Source: Hippopus hippopus (taxonomy: Eukaryota; Mollusca; Bivalvia; Cardiida; Cardiidae). Taken from it: a DNA stretch of 64,000 nucleotides. Of this stretch, positions 54,788 to 64,000 are shown piece by piece. Every line of letters starts with the position of its first letter. Positions within the stretch are counted from its first letter, which is position 1. A model generated the notes under the pieces. That model ran no database searches. It saw only the letters and a program-made list of their open reading frames with translations, and was not told the DNA's origin. The translations under genes were made by a program, and so were the position numbers. The DNA is taken from the NCBI GenBank assembly GCA_946811185.2, contig OX328108.1:41434357-41498356 (forward strand), read 5' to 3'.

Positions 54788-55402
54788 ACTAGAGGCGCTT
54801 GAGCGCCTGTATCGCTCCACAGGCCTGATATTTCTATAATGGCGAAAGGAAGTTTTTAACAATTATCATTCAATCCTGCATTTTAGCTCACTAAAGAAAC
54901 AATTTGGTAGACAACCACCATAGGAACTTACCTGCAAAACAACAATGAAATCCAATGAATAGTTTTAGAGAAGAAATTTTTCAAAGATTTTACTTTATAC
55001 CATAAAAGGAAAATGAGTCTCCCATAAAAGCCATGTTTTTTGACAGATCTTTTTTTTTTTAAGGAATTCTGTAAACCTGTATCTAAGGAACATTCCTGCA
55101 AAATAATAATGCTATCCAAATAGCGGTTTAGGAGGAGAAGATTTTTAAAGGTTTTTTACTTTGGTTGCCATGGCAACCAGAATTCTTCATGGAACACAAT
55201 TATTTGAAGGAATTTGAAAGAGGACCACCAAAGGAACATTCCTGTGAAATTTGGTAAAAATCCAGTCAATAGTTTCTGAGGAGAAGTTTTTTAAAGAAAA
55301 AGTTTACGGACGCATGCACGGACGAACGGACGGACGGACGGATGCACGACAGACACAACGCCATGACAATAGCTCGCTGGCCTTCGGCCAGTGGAGCTAA
55401 AA
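54788..55402 (+). mobile_element. Family G repeat (GC-hairpin head, tandem core, CTAAAA end)
   Basis: It starts with a small palindrome (GGCGCTTGAGCGCC) and ends with a palindromic CTGGCCTTCGGCCAG followed by GAGCTAAAA. Between them are about three diverged ~180-bp units with the shared phrase GGAACATTCCTG and a GGACGGACGGACGG run near the right end. No coding potential. It is inserted in the second mariner. Confidence 0.7.
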
Positions 55403-55655
55403 ATCAAGATCACAAATAGTACATTTTATGAAGTTATTTACATGAATGGGGTACCTAACCCTGCGTACACCAAAGTATGACTGGGTTTTATGAGCATGCT
55501 ACACCTTTACATGTCTATAATTCTAAACATGGTCATAATTGCGGGAAATCATTCAACATGGATTAACATTATTGCATTTGACATCATTACATGTACACCG
55601 AAAGATGCTTACGTAACATTATTTTGAAAAAAGTTATAGGATAAAACCTAGTGCA

Positions 55656-55892
55656 GTGGTTAATTCCAACATGCTGAAAATGGCAATGTCAAAGGAAATG
55701 GCTGTGCAGTGGAATGTTATCGAATATCAGTTGCAGGGACATAGATTCGAAAACTTCAATGAACTGCGACAGGAAACTCTGCAAGTGTTGAGCAATTTGA
55801 AAAGCAAGTGGTTTGAAGACGTATACGATAAGTGGTTCATATGCCACCGTAAATGCATCAAGCACCACGGAGAGTACTTTGAAAAAGAATAA
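55656..55892 (+). pseudogene. Mariner transposase C-terminal remnant
   Basis: The frame ends GHRFENFNELRQETLQ ... KWFEDVYDKW ... KCIKHHGEYFEKE. This matches the conserved C-terminal pattern of mariner transposases (F-W-x-KCI-x-GEYFE). The catalytic region is missing, and the N-terminal part of the frame is non-homologous filler. It lies just inside the right end of the second mariner. Confidence 0.8.
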
Positions 55893-56132
55893 ATTGTTTT
55901 CTAGGGACGTCATGACTTTGACGTTAGTGTTCGCAGGGTATGTATTGGTAGCTTATTTTATATCGTGACAGACTGAGCAATTCTTAAGGTAATTAGTTTA
56001 TATTTCACACACATATGCACAAAACTCTTGTAAGAATTTTGAAACTTGCCGAATCTATTGTGTTAACACCGATCGTGTTATAGCCTTTGTCTACGCCATT
56101 TTGGAACAGCCCTCATATACGAGCAGTACTAC

Positions 56133-56377
56133 AGGAAAAGAGGGTTATAATGCACCTCTGTGATGTAGTATACCAGAGAAGTTGTCACATAATTACCAAT
56201 CCATAAAAAACATTTTGTCTAATATTTGACTCGATCATGAGGTAGTGTAGTCCTTGGACATGCATAAAAATTTAAAAATAGCAAAAAGTTCTGAACCATG
56301 TCAGCCTTGGCAGACTACAAACATGACATATTTTTTGCAATTGTAATTAAACCCCCTTTTCAAAGAATGTGGCCCAC
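56133..56377 (+). mobile_element. Family B MITE, diverged
   Basis: GGTTATAATGCACCTCTGTG start and AATTAAACCCCCTTTTCA end. It abuts the right end of the second mariner. Confidence 0.6.
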
Positions 56378-56383
56378 ATACAT

Positions 56384-56450
56384 GTCCTGGGTTTCATCAG
56401 TACTAGGCTGGGGCTCTGAAGTGTCTTGCCCAAGGACCTTTGAAAATCAT
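56384..56450 (-). mobile_element. SINE fragment, second family, minus strand
   Basis: CCTGGGTTTCATCAGTACTA and AAGTGTCTTGCCCAAGGA are reversed body sequence. Confidence 0.45.
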
Positions 56451-56778
56451 TACTGTAACAAAGAAGAGTTATCTATGCTACGAGAAGAAGTGAAACATCA
56501 CACAATAAGCATGCACAAAAAAAAACAACATAAAGACACAATATTCCTGTGGAAATCAGACATTTAAGTATTCAGTCTCTAACCAGGAAAAAATGTGTGA
56601 TTAAGGATTTAAATAGAAAATCAATCAGAGAAAACTTAGACTAGAAATTAGGCCTATGAATAATTCATGTGCTATTGAATGTATGCTCTCTCTTAGCATA
56701 TTTCTCATAAAATGCTTATGGAATTAGAGGCATTTTTTCTTTTACAATTTTAGACTTTTTCTTCTCTCGAAGACACAG

Positions 56779-57006
56779 TTAACCCTCTACCACACAATCC
56801 TAAGTTTTAACTACCCTTACCAGGAAGTCTTTTGAAAATATTGTGGGAAAAGGAGAAAATGCTGGTCACCAGCATTTTCTCCTTTTCCCACAATATTTTC
56901 TACTCTTTCAGAGACAAATTTCATCATTTGACCCACACTTAATTTGTCTTCTACAAATGCTTTGAATTTGAACAAGTCTCGAATTTGGCTGTTTGGTGAA
57001 GAGTAA
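56779..57006 (-). mobile_element. Family A copy with symmetric arm variant
   Basis: TTAACCCTCTACCACACAAT start. GAAAATATTGTGGG is mirrored by CCCACAATATTTTC. Confidence 0.82.
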
Positions 57007-57149
57007 AAGAAAGCAATTTTGAATTTAAAGTTATGTCACCTTGTTTTTTCACTCAAAACTATATTGTGGGCACTTAGCAGAGTTGTCTTGCTAAGACAAT
57101 ACCAATTTTTGTTTGTTTGCTGGTATTGGAATTTTAACACTCTTTTAAC

Positions 57150-57265
57150 AGCTTAGATCGTATCACAGCTTTCAGTGCACCTACGCATGTGGTTCCTGGC
57201 TTTCTCACACCAGTACTGACACAACTTTCTTTCCAAGTCCCTGACCACTTTTCTAACATGCATCA
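57150..57265 (-). mobile_element. SINE fragment, same family
   Basis: Reversed GCACCTACGCATG ... TTCCAAGTCCCTGACCACTT piece of the SINE body. Confidence 0.5.
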
Positions 57266-57438
57266 GAGGTGAGAGGCGAAAAATTACCGAAAAGAAAGTT
57301 TACCTCAACCTGGTATCAAATCTGTAAAGTTCGATATCTGGATGAGGCGAACTTTCTATCCGGTGATTTTTCGCCTGTTCATGTAAATTGACATAAAAAA
57401 ATTTCAGTTGTTAAATCATATAGAAAAAAATTTATCCG

Positions 57439-57506
57439 CTATTGTATATCAAAGATCAGACTGCTGTTCCCTGCAGTCTGATCTTGAGTTATTTCCCTTC
57501 AAAGTA
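57439..57506 (+). repeat. Family D hairpin fragment
   Basis: Near-perfect CAAAGATCAGACTGC / GCAGTCTGATCTTGA stem with a short loop. Confidence 0.55.
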
Positions 57507-57602
57507 ACCAAAGCTGAGCTTAATAAAGAGAAAGAAAATCTTATACTGAAACTAAAATATGATACAAAATATTTTTAACTAAATATCAAAACAAATAAAA
57601 TA

Positions 57603-57800
57603 TTAACTTTTGAAGCGCCTTTCATACCTATAATTACCTTGAGGACAGTCTAGATAAAGATCAGACAGCACGATCTTTGATCTACACTGTCTGCTTTGTC
57701 AAAACATTCTGGAAAAGAGCGACCTTGAAATTGCAATTATACGGGTCTTATTTCTAGATTGAAAATGTCTCTGGGGTTTATTCTGCTCTCTAAGGGTTAC
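57603..57800 (+). mobile_element. Family D element, both ends
   Basis: Left TTAACTTTTGAAGCGCCTTT, central hairpin reduced in the loop, right end CTCTCTAAGGGTTA. Confidence 0.65.
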
Positions 57801-57899
57801 AAAAAAAAACCTGAATTTGAACAATGGACTTTAAGCTAAACAGGGATACAACAAAGGAATGCACAAGACAAGTTCATATCTCTCTGGGGAATTGCACCT

Positions 57900-58130
57900 T
57901 TAACACATCACCACACAATCCCGACGTTTAACAACCCTTGGGAAAAAAAGCCTCTTGAAAACATTGTGGGAAAAGGAGAAAATGCTGGTAATCAGCATTT
58001 TCTCCTTTTCCCACGATGTTTTCTACTCTTCCAAAGTCAAGTTTCGATTTCTGAGTCACACTTATTATGTCGTCTGCGAATGCTTTGAATTTGGACAAGT
58101 CTAAAATTTTGTCGTTTGGTAAAGAGTTAA
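57900..58130 (-). mobile_element. Family A copy, consensus-like
   Basis: TTAA at both ends. The palindrome has one loop change (GGTAATCAGC). Confidence 0.83.
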
Positions 58131-58172
58131 ACATAAACTAATGTCCTCCACAAAATATCTCATCTCCCTATT

Positions 58173-58210
58173 CCTTTACCGAACAATCTCGAGTTTTTAC
58201 GAGGAATTAA
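58173..58210 (-). repeat. Family A end fragment
   Basis: CCTTTACCGAACAATCTCGA then lost. Confidence 0.5.
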
Positions 58211-58279
58211 AAGAAATCACAGAAAAAGGGTGATTTTTGCTTTTTTGAGGAAAAGTACCTGTTAAGATGATTCTTTTCA

Positions 58280-58522
58280 TATGAGCCACAATCTGGCAAA
58301 AGGGGGTTTAATGCATTTCTGTGACACATTTTGCCAAGCAAGTTATCATATAATTGTGGATCCATAACAAGTCTGAATCCTGAGAAAGAATGGTCCTTGT
58401 ACATGGTGAAAATTTTTCCAAAACCAAACAATTTTGATACAGGTCTGCCTGTGCAGGCTGACCTGGGTCGATACTTTTAGCAGATGCATTAAATGCCCTT
58501 TTCACAGAGCATGGCTCAAATT
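58280..58522 (+). mobile_element. Family B MITE
   Basis: Complete ends (GAGCCACAATCTGGC / AGAGCATGGCTC) and hairpin. Confidence 0.72.
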
Positions 58523-58775
58523 TATTTGTTGCCAATTGGTTCAGCCACAAAATGAAAATATATTGTTGCTCATTATATGAGTGATGAAGATTGATACCTG
58601 TGAAGCGTGAAATAGTGATTAGAGATATAGATGTAAACATGGTAGAATCATATCATGATTGGCAAAGATGTAAAATAACAACAGTATGGTCAATGGAGAA
58701 TTGTTTTTCATGGTCAATTTTCTGTGCCTGGCATACCAGCTATAATCCCAAAAACACAAAGGTGACAGTATCAAG

Positions 58776-59358
58776 AGGAACAAGAGCACCCCATGTGGGT
58801 GCCAACACTCGGCTGAAGTTGCTTGATTTTCAGTGAAAATTCTGAGATGAAAAAGGGGCATAATTGTGTCAAAATACTTTGATGATTATCTGCCCTTGTG
58901 GTATGGGTTTTCCATTTGAAAGCTAACAACTCATCAGAGTTTGAATTAAATATCTTCATTAATAAGAGATATATTATAAAATGTCCAAGTTTTTGAAACT
59001 TTTAAGTCAAAAAGGGAAACAAGTGTGTCAAAAGTACTTTGATGATTCTATGCCCCTATTGTATGGGTTCCACTTTTGATAGCTAACAATTTGTCTGAGT
59101 TTGAAGTAAATATCTTCAGTAATAACAGTTACAAAAAGTATGAGTTTTTGAAAATTCTAAATCAAGAAAGGGGCATCACAGTGTCAAAAATACTTTGATG
59201 GTTATCTGCCCCTGTTTTATGGATTCCCATTTTGATAGATAAAAACTTGTCACAGTTGTGAAGTAATAAGATATTACAAAATGTGAAAGCACAATGACAC
59301 GGATGACACCAGGGCTACATCAAAAGCTTGTTGTTTTCTTCCGAAACAGCCGATCTAA
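58776..59358 (+). mobile_element. Family F element with three ~150-bp tandem cores
   Basis: The head has GAGCACCCCATGTGGGTGCC (a hairpin) and the end is AACAGCCGATCTAAA. In between, three diverged units each contain GTGTCAAAA, TACTTTGATGATT and an AATATCTTCA...AATAA phrase. No ORF. It lies in the PTPRN intron. Confidence 0.65.
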
Positions 59359-59369
59359 AAAAATGGCAA

Positions 59370-59482
59370 AAAAAATGACATTTCCAGTATCGACAACAGA
59401 GCAGACAGTATAGACCCCCAGAACACATGTTCCATGTAGTCTGATCGTTATCTGCTGTGTCTGCAAAAGGATGATAGTGGCT
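59370..59482 (-). repeat. Family D fragment
   Basis: AGCAGACAGTATAGACC and TAGTCTGATCGTTATCTGC with right-flank sequence running into a family A TTAA. Confidence 0.45.
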
Positions 59483-59766
59483 TAACTCTTTACCAAATGA
59501 CAAAATTTCGCATATGTCTAAATCTTCACCATGTAGAAAACAAATGTGGTTCAAAATGTTCGGTTTGCCTATAGAAGGGTGGAAAACATTGTGGGAAAAG
59601 AAGAAAATGCTGGTCACCAGCACTTTCTCTTTTTCCCAGAATGTTTTCAGAAGCTTTATTGTTCAGTGTCGTTAAAAGTTGGGATTGTGTTGTAAAGGGT
59701 TAAAGGGTCGTCTGAAAATCCTTTCAATTAAGACATGTCTAAAGTGTTGTCTAGAAGAAGAGTAAA
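59482..59766 (+). mobile_element. Family A copy plus extra arm
   Basis: A full copy (59482-59703) is followed directly by a reversed long-arm fragment to 59766. Confidence 0.76.
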
Positions 59767-60552
59767 GTTAAAAGCAAGATCCTCAATGGTAGTAATTCAA
59801 AGTGCTATTAGCAAGACTACCTGATATTAGACACCAAACTGTCAGGATCAGCCTGGATGACACATCAATTACCTCCCCTGTGGTATTTCAAAATACATTA
59901 CCTCCCCTGAATTATTTCGAAACCACAATTACCTCCCTTGAATTATTTCAAACATACAATCCTATAGACAGTTTTTAAATATCAAATTTTATCTCAAATC
60001 TTGATTGAATCTGAATAACAACATTTCTCTGAGTCACAATGTAGAAAATACCCACTGTATTAAATATTAAATACTTCTGTTGATTTGGATGCACTAGCAA
60101 CCCCAGGGGAAACAATTCATGGGCCATTTATCAATTATTTGTTGCTATTTAGCTGGCGCTTTTGTTCTAGGGCAACAGTTGTTGTATTTATATTCCTGTA
60201 CAACCTTTCTGTGTATGACAGTTAATTAAAGTGGCCCACACAATCAGTTTAACTGTCAATAATATTGTCAATACATGCTATTGTCCCTCATATTGAAAGT
60301 GTATAGGAAATATTGAAAACTTGCGCAATATATTGATGTGTAGCTGAATCACATTTGATTTTTGTTCAGACCTTACTGTATGCATTAAAGTTGATGTAAA
60401 GATAATTGTTTGGATCTATACATTTACCACTAACAATATAATGCTGGTAGTGTTTTACTTGGTTACAGTAAAACCAAATTAATTTTTTGGTAGAAATATG
60501 TGAACTAAAATTTAAGTAAATCTTATAGATGGTAAATTACATGCCTAAATAT
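59767..60552. other. PTPRN intron, nothing recognised
   Basis: Apart from the short ATTACCTCCC tandem repeat, no family or frame could be recognised. Confidence 0.4.
59868..59952 (+). repeat. Short tandem repeat (ATTACCTCCC...)
   Basis: Three ~35-bp units sharing ATTACCTCCC and TATTTC. Confidence 0.7.
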
Positions 60553-60818
60553 AAATGGCTCATGCCCTGGCAAAAAGGGGTTTAGTGCATCTTTGTGCTG
60601 CATGATACCAAAAAAGTCATCACTTTGTATGGACCCATAAAATTCCGTTGGTCTAACATCCAAATGCATCATGTGGTACACTGGTCATTTGACATGCAGA
60701 AAAATGACCAATAGCAAAAAGTTTCATACCAGGTCAGCCTGCCCGGACTGCGCAGGTTGACCTGGGTTGATACTTTTTGCAGTTGCATTGAGCCCCCTTT
60801 TCACAGAGCATAGCTCTT
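60553..60818 (+). mobile_element. Family B MITE
   Basis: Complete copy with a well-kept GCCTGCCCGGACTGCGCAGG hairpin. Confidence 0.75.
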
Positions 60819-61645
60819 ATTTACAAAAATTCTGAAATTTACCATAACTAATCTGTGTTGCTGTTTTGGACTTTTTGTGAATATACAAGAGATAAAATAC
60901 CGACATTTAAGTTTAGTATCAGATTATGTGGTTTCCAATTCAGATAAATGCAGCAACAAAGCAGAACTACGGTGAAACATGAGGACAACAAGAAATAATG
61001 TTGGTCGTACAACGGATCACTAAAGCCAATGAAAATCATGCAAAGGGAGGCAATTCAGCACACATGCAATCACGCTGGAAATGTTATCATGAAGCACAAC
61101 ATAGGGTAGTACAAAATCTATCAGTCTATCTCCTGTTGGATCACATCTGCACCTTTCTCTTAGAACCAAAGTGCCTCAATCTGATCTCTCTCCATTCTCT
61201 GCAGTCAGAATAAGGGAGGTCTGTGTCACAGAACTGTGGTCCTTGGACCAATCATAGATCCAAAGCCATTTAAGTAATGTTTGGCAATACCTCCGTCTTG
61301 TCCTCTAGCATCTGTATTCCAATAGCTATTTGTTGACCATTGCTGAACTTTTCATCTGTAATCCAAGTCCTGTCTGTTACCATTATCCAAACACTGGTTG
61401 ATCAGACCTCAACCTTGCTTCCATAACCAGTGCCTTGGCTGTGACCTAAATCCTATTGTCATCCGTTGAATGATCTCTGGTATCACAAAGTATCTCCTCC
61501 ATCGAATCCAACAGGTCTTCTTGTTTTTGTTTTATAGTTCCCCACCACATCATTTCATACCTTTTTCCTGTTAATCCTTCCACTTTACATTGATTAACTG
61601 TCATTTATGAATTTAATATCACATACACAAAATCATAACCCTTTA
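60819..61645. other. PTPRN intron, unassigned GC-richer island
   Basis: 61200-61560 is less AT-rich than its surroundings. On the minus strand it has short open pieces such as TDEKFSNGQQIAIGIQMLED, interrupted by stops. It could be a decayed retroelement or pseudogene; I cannot name it. Confidence 0.3.
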
Positions 61646-62016
61646 AAGGCCCTATATATGCCAAAAGTAAACAATAGGGTGGTAAAATACATTTAAATTT
61701 AGATCATATCATTTAAAAGTATAGAAATTATTGTGAAAATAACAATCTGTTACTGTATGGTTGCTCAAAGTGGTGGTCCATGGCATAAAAGTAAATTTTC
61801 AAATCAGGTAAAAAGTAAACAAAAGATAGGGTTACCTTGCAACTTTTAACCTAGTTTTAGATTTTATTTTTCTGCCAGCGACAATCATAGACAGACTGGA
61901 CAGTAACAGCTTTTCATCTTCACAATAATTCACATACTTTTAAAAAGTATGATTTATATCTAAATGAATTATAACACCCACATTGTTTAGATCTGGAAGC
62001 TATAGGACCTTTAACA
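61646..62016. mobile_element. Family C MITE (~370 bp, long TIRs; reference copy)
   Basis: The left end TTAAAGGCCCTATATATGCC and AAAAGTAAACAA are inverted at the right end (AAGCTATAGGACCTTTAA). Similarity between arms extends ~110 bp through ATCATATCATTTAAAAGTAT. The middle has TTTCTGCCAGCGAC. Non-coding. Confidence 0.72.
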
Positions 62017-62029
62017 GTCACATGTTAAA

Positions 62030-62115
62030 AAAGTTGTTTTTACCGAAAAGGTAGATGAAGATCAGAATGAACAGCATCTGTAGGGATGATCAAGATGAAG
62101 TCAGATTATAAATTC
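62030..62115 (+). repeat. Family D hairpin fragment
   Basis: GTAGATGAAGATCAGAATGA and GATCAAGATGAAGTCAGATT. Confidence 0.4.
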
Positions 62116-62257
62116 AAACAAGTTACAAAATTGTGGGGGGAAAGAAAGGGAGAAATTGATGGTTCTAAACAATGTCCCCCTTTTTTAATGATGTTTTCAA
62201 AATCTCTGTTGCAAAAGCAATTCCTACTGTAGGTGCTAACATTATAAGTATTTATGT

Positions 62258-62476
62258 TTAACCCTTTACCACACAGCAAAATTTTGAACTCATATATATT
62301 GGGAGGAATTTACAGAAAACAATTCAAATGTTTTCAAATGATAACAGTTTTCTCGAAAACATTGTTACAAAAGAAGAAAATGCTTGTTACCAGCATTTTC
62401 CCGACTGCCCACAATGTTTTCAACAGGCTTCTTTCTAAGGGTCATTCACAGTTGGGATTATGTGGTAAAGAGTTAA
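62258..62476 (+). mobile_element. Family A copy
   Basis: TTAACCCTTTACCACACAGC start; TTAA end. Confidence 0.78.
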
Positions 62477-62550
62477 AATCTCATTAAAAAAAATAAGAAT
62501 CCATTCCATTTCTTAAATTTCACTCATGTTTGTAACTTTTCCTAAGTGTA

Positions 62551-62779
62551 TTAACCCTTTACCGCACAATGCCGACTTTTAATGACCCTGGGAAAGAAGC
62601 CTTTGAAAAACATTGTGTGAAAAGGAGAAAATGCTGGTAACCAGCATTTTCTCCTTTTCCCGCAATGTTTTCTACCCTATCAAAGAAAAATTGCACCATT
62701 TGGGCAACATTGTAATTGTCGTCTGCAAATGCTTTCATTTTGGACGAGGCTGAAATTTTGTCGTCTGGTAAAGAGTTAA
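62551..62779 (-). mobile_element. Family A copy, consensus-like
   Basis: TTAA at both ends, 229 bp, palindrome nearly perfect. Confidence 0.84.
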
Positions 62780-62796
62780 GACTATTTGTAAATCCC

Positions 62797-63156
62797 AAAT
62801 AGCTACCAAAAGTAAACAAAGTCGGTGTTAAAAAGCATTTGAATTTAAACCATGCCTTTTAAAAATACAGAAATTATTGAGAAGATGACAATCTGTAATT
62901 GTGTGGTTGGTTCAAGTGTACGTCACTGGCAGAAAAATGAAATCAGAGAATAAGTAAATAAATTATTAATGCAGAGGGAGCTGGCAACTTTTGCTTTTAA
63001 AATTCATTTTTCTGCCAGCAACTATTGCTTGACTGATGGTCCAATAAAAGATTTTTGTCTTCACAATAACTTTCATACTTTTAAAGGAAATGATTTAAAT
63101 CTACATGCATTTTAACACCCACTTTGTTTACTTTTGGAAGCTATTAGAGCTTTAAT
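62797..63156. mobile_element. Family C MITE
   Basis: Diverged copy. The left end lacks the first ~10 bases. Confidence 0.65.
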
Positions 63157-63204
63157 GATCATTATACATGATTTGAGATTTCTCCATGTAACAGAACTTA
63201 AAGT

Positions 63205-63453
63205 ACATGAGCCATGCTCTGGCAAAAGGGGGCTTAATGTATCTCCTTGATCCATTATACCAAGCAATTTAGCACATAATTATAGATTCATATAATCCAT
63301 TTTGTCAAACAATCAACTGGATCTGGATGTAGAATGGTCCTTTGCCATGCAGAAAACTAACCAATGGCAAAATGTTTTAACCCTTGTCAGCCTGCGCAGA
63401 CTGTGCATTTTGCAGATGTATTAAGCCCCATTTTCAGAGAGCATGGCTCACAT
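63205..63453 (+). mobile_element. Family B MITE
   Basis: Both ends are kept. The hairpin's second arm is deleted. Confidence 0.72.
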
Positions 63454-63536
63454 GTATCTAAGAAAGTGTATTCTTCAGTTTATGTGTCTTCACTCTCTCA
63501 CCTTTTCAAAGAAAAATTCCAACATTTTAGCTATAT

Positions 63537-63766
63537 TTAACCCATCACCACAAAATCACTAGTTTTCATGACCCGATAGAAGAAGACTTTCAAAAAATTT
63601 GTGGGGAACGGAGAATATACCCGTAGACAGCACATTCTCTTTTTTCCCCAGTGATGTCTAACGTATCAAAGACAGATCCTGACATTTGTGCTAAATGCAA
63701 AGTGTTGTCTGCAAGGGTTTCAAATCTTCACAAGTCTAAAAGTCTAGGCTTCTGGAAAAGGGTTAA
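63537..63766 (-). mobile_element. Family A copy, old
   Basis: TTAA at both ends, palindrome decayed. Confidence 0.7.
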
Positions 63767-63827
63767 ATTATCAACTGCAAAAATTTTCGATGTACAACAA
63801 ATCCAAAGTTTCCTTATTTGGTAATAA

Positions 63828-64000
63828 TTTAATCCATCATCACACAATCCAGAGTTTTAACAACCCTGAAAGAAGGCTTTTGAAAACTTTTGAAAGGAAA
63901 GCTTTTGGAAATATTGTGGGAAAATCCTGGTAACCAGCAGTTTCTTCTTTTCCCACAATTTTGTCTGCCCATTCCAACATTTTTTCTATCTTTTGATCCA
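63828..64000 (-). mobile_element. Family A copy, cut by the window end
   Basis: Starts TTTAATCCATCATCACACAA. Shortened first palindrome arm; continues past 64000. Confidence 0.7.

Larger units (their letters stand above)
54667..56117 (+). mobile_element. Second, decayed mariner interrupted by a family G element
   Basis: Inverted ends TGAGGGCTGTYCCAAAATG match over about 32 bp with few differences, flanked by TATA. The transposase body is mostly deleted and only a C-terminal piece remains at ~55720-55892. A ~610-bp unrelated repeat (54788-55402) is nested near the left end. The TIRs are related to but distinct from those of the mariner at 46143. Confidence 0.82.

Noticed and set aside
2344..62819. 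Dozens of 60-110-codon ORFs containing VGKGENAGYQHFLLFPQCF-like peptides
   Set aside because: This peptide is simply the translation of the family A palindrome and appears in all orientations, so it is not a protein family.
293..64000. The many hairpin copies as a CRISPR array or bacterial attachment sites
   Set aside because: Spacing is irregular, both orientations occur, copies carry TTAA-type transposon ends, and the surrounding genes are eukaryotic with introns.
54363..64000. A further upstream PTPRN exon in the right part of the window
   Set aside because: I looked for the expected FLSWP-type coding sequence on the minus strand and found only repeat matches, so the next exon is probably outside.

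Overview
This window looks like a gene-poor, repeat-dense stretch of an animal nuclear genome, most likely a bivalve mollusc. It is AT-rich, there is no operon structure, and true coding sequence appears only as short exons with GT/AG splice sites. The bivalve guess is an inference from the repeat types: tRNA-derived SINEs, elements with tandem core repeats, and mariner copies.

The one securely identified host gene is on the minus strand. Four consecutive exons (51309-51362, 49801-49865, 47506-47579, 44475-44546) join in perfect phase and encode the last ~88 residues of a receptor-type tyrosine phosphatase-like protein of the IA-2/phogrin family (PTPRN/PTPRN2). They include the P-loop and the family C-terminus ending in ALPQ. 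The rest of the gene must lie beyond position 64000. A plus-strand 5' exon with a start codon (2202-2276) probably begins a second, unidentified gene. Weaker minus-strand terminal-exon candidates lie at 22120-22190 and 11927-12108, and a THAP-type zinc-finger relic lies at 23034-23093.

Most other sequence is mobile DNA. The dominant component is 'family A': about 70 full or partial copies of a ~229-bp element flanked by TTAA, with TTAACYCTTTACCACACA-type ends and a ~58-bp near-perfect central palindrome. The ends suggest a piggyBac-type non-autonomous element. In several copies both palindrome arms carry the same variant. Other families are B (GAGCCATGCTC ends, ~260 bp), C (~370 bp, ~110-bp inverted repeats), D (hairpin around AGATCAGACTGCA, TTAA-flanked), and E/F/G/H (GC-rich terminal motifs enclosing 130-180-bp tandem cores). 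There are also two mariner elements, a hAT-like element, fold-back elements, several SINE families and a LINE fragment.

Layout: 1-5110 putative gene start plus A copies; 5113-8862 first copy of a segmental duplication; 8863-18200 A, D and SINE remnants; 18223-20820 a TIR element and an E element inside one A copy; 21000-25440 candidate exons, THAP relic and LINE split by a SINE; 25450-31280 mixed repeats including hAT and an 84-bp tandem array; 31278-36165 second duplication copy, which alone contains a 1.1-kb E insertion; 36180-44470 E-type cores, fold-backs and A/B/C elements; 44475-51362 PTPRN exons with a mariner in the last intron; 51363-64000 further PTPRN intron with A, B, C, G and F elements, a second mariner and satellites.
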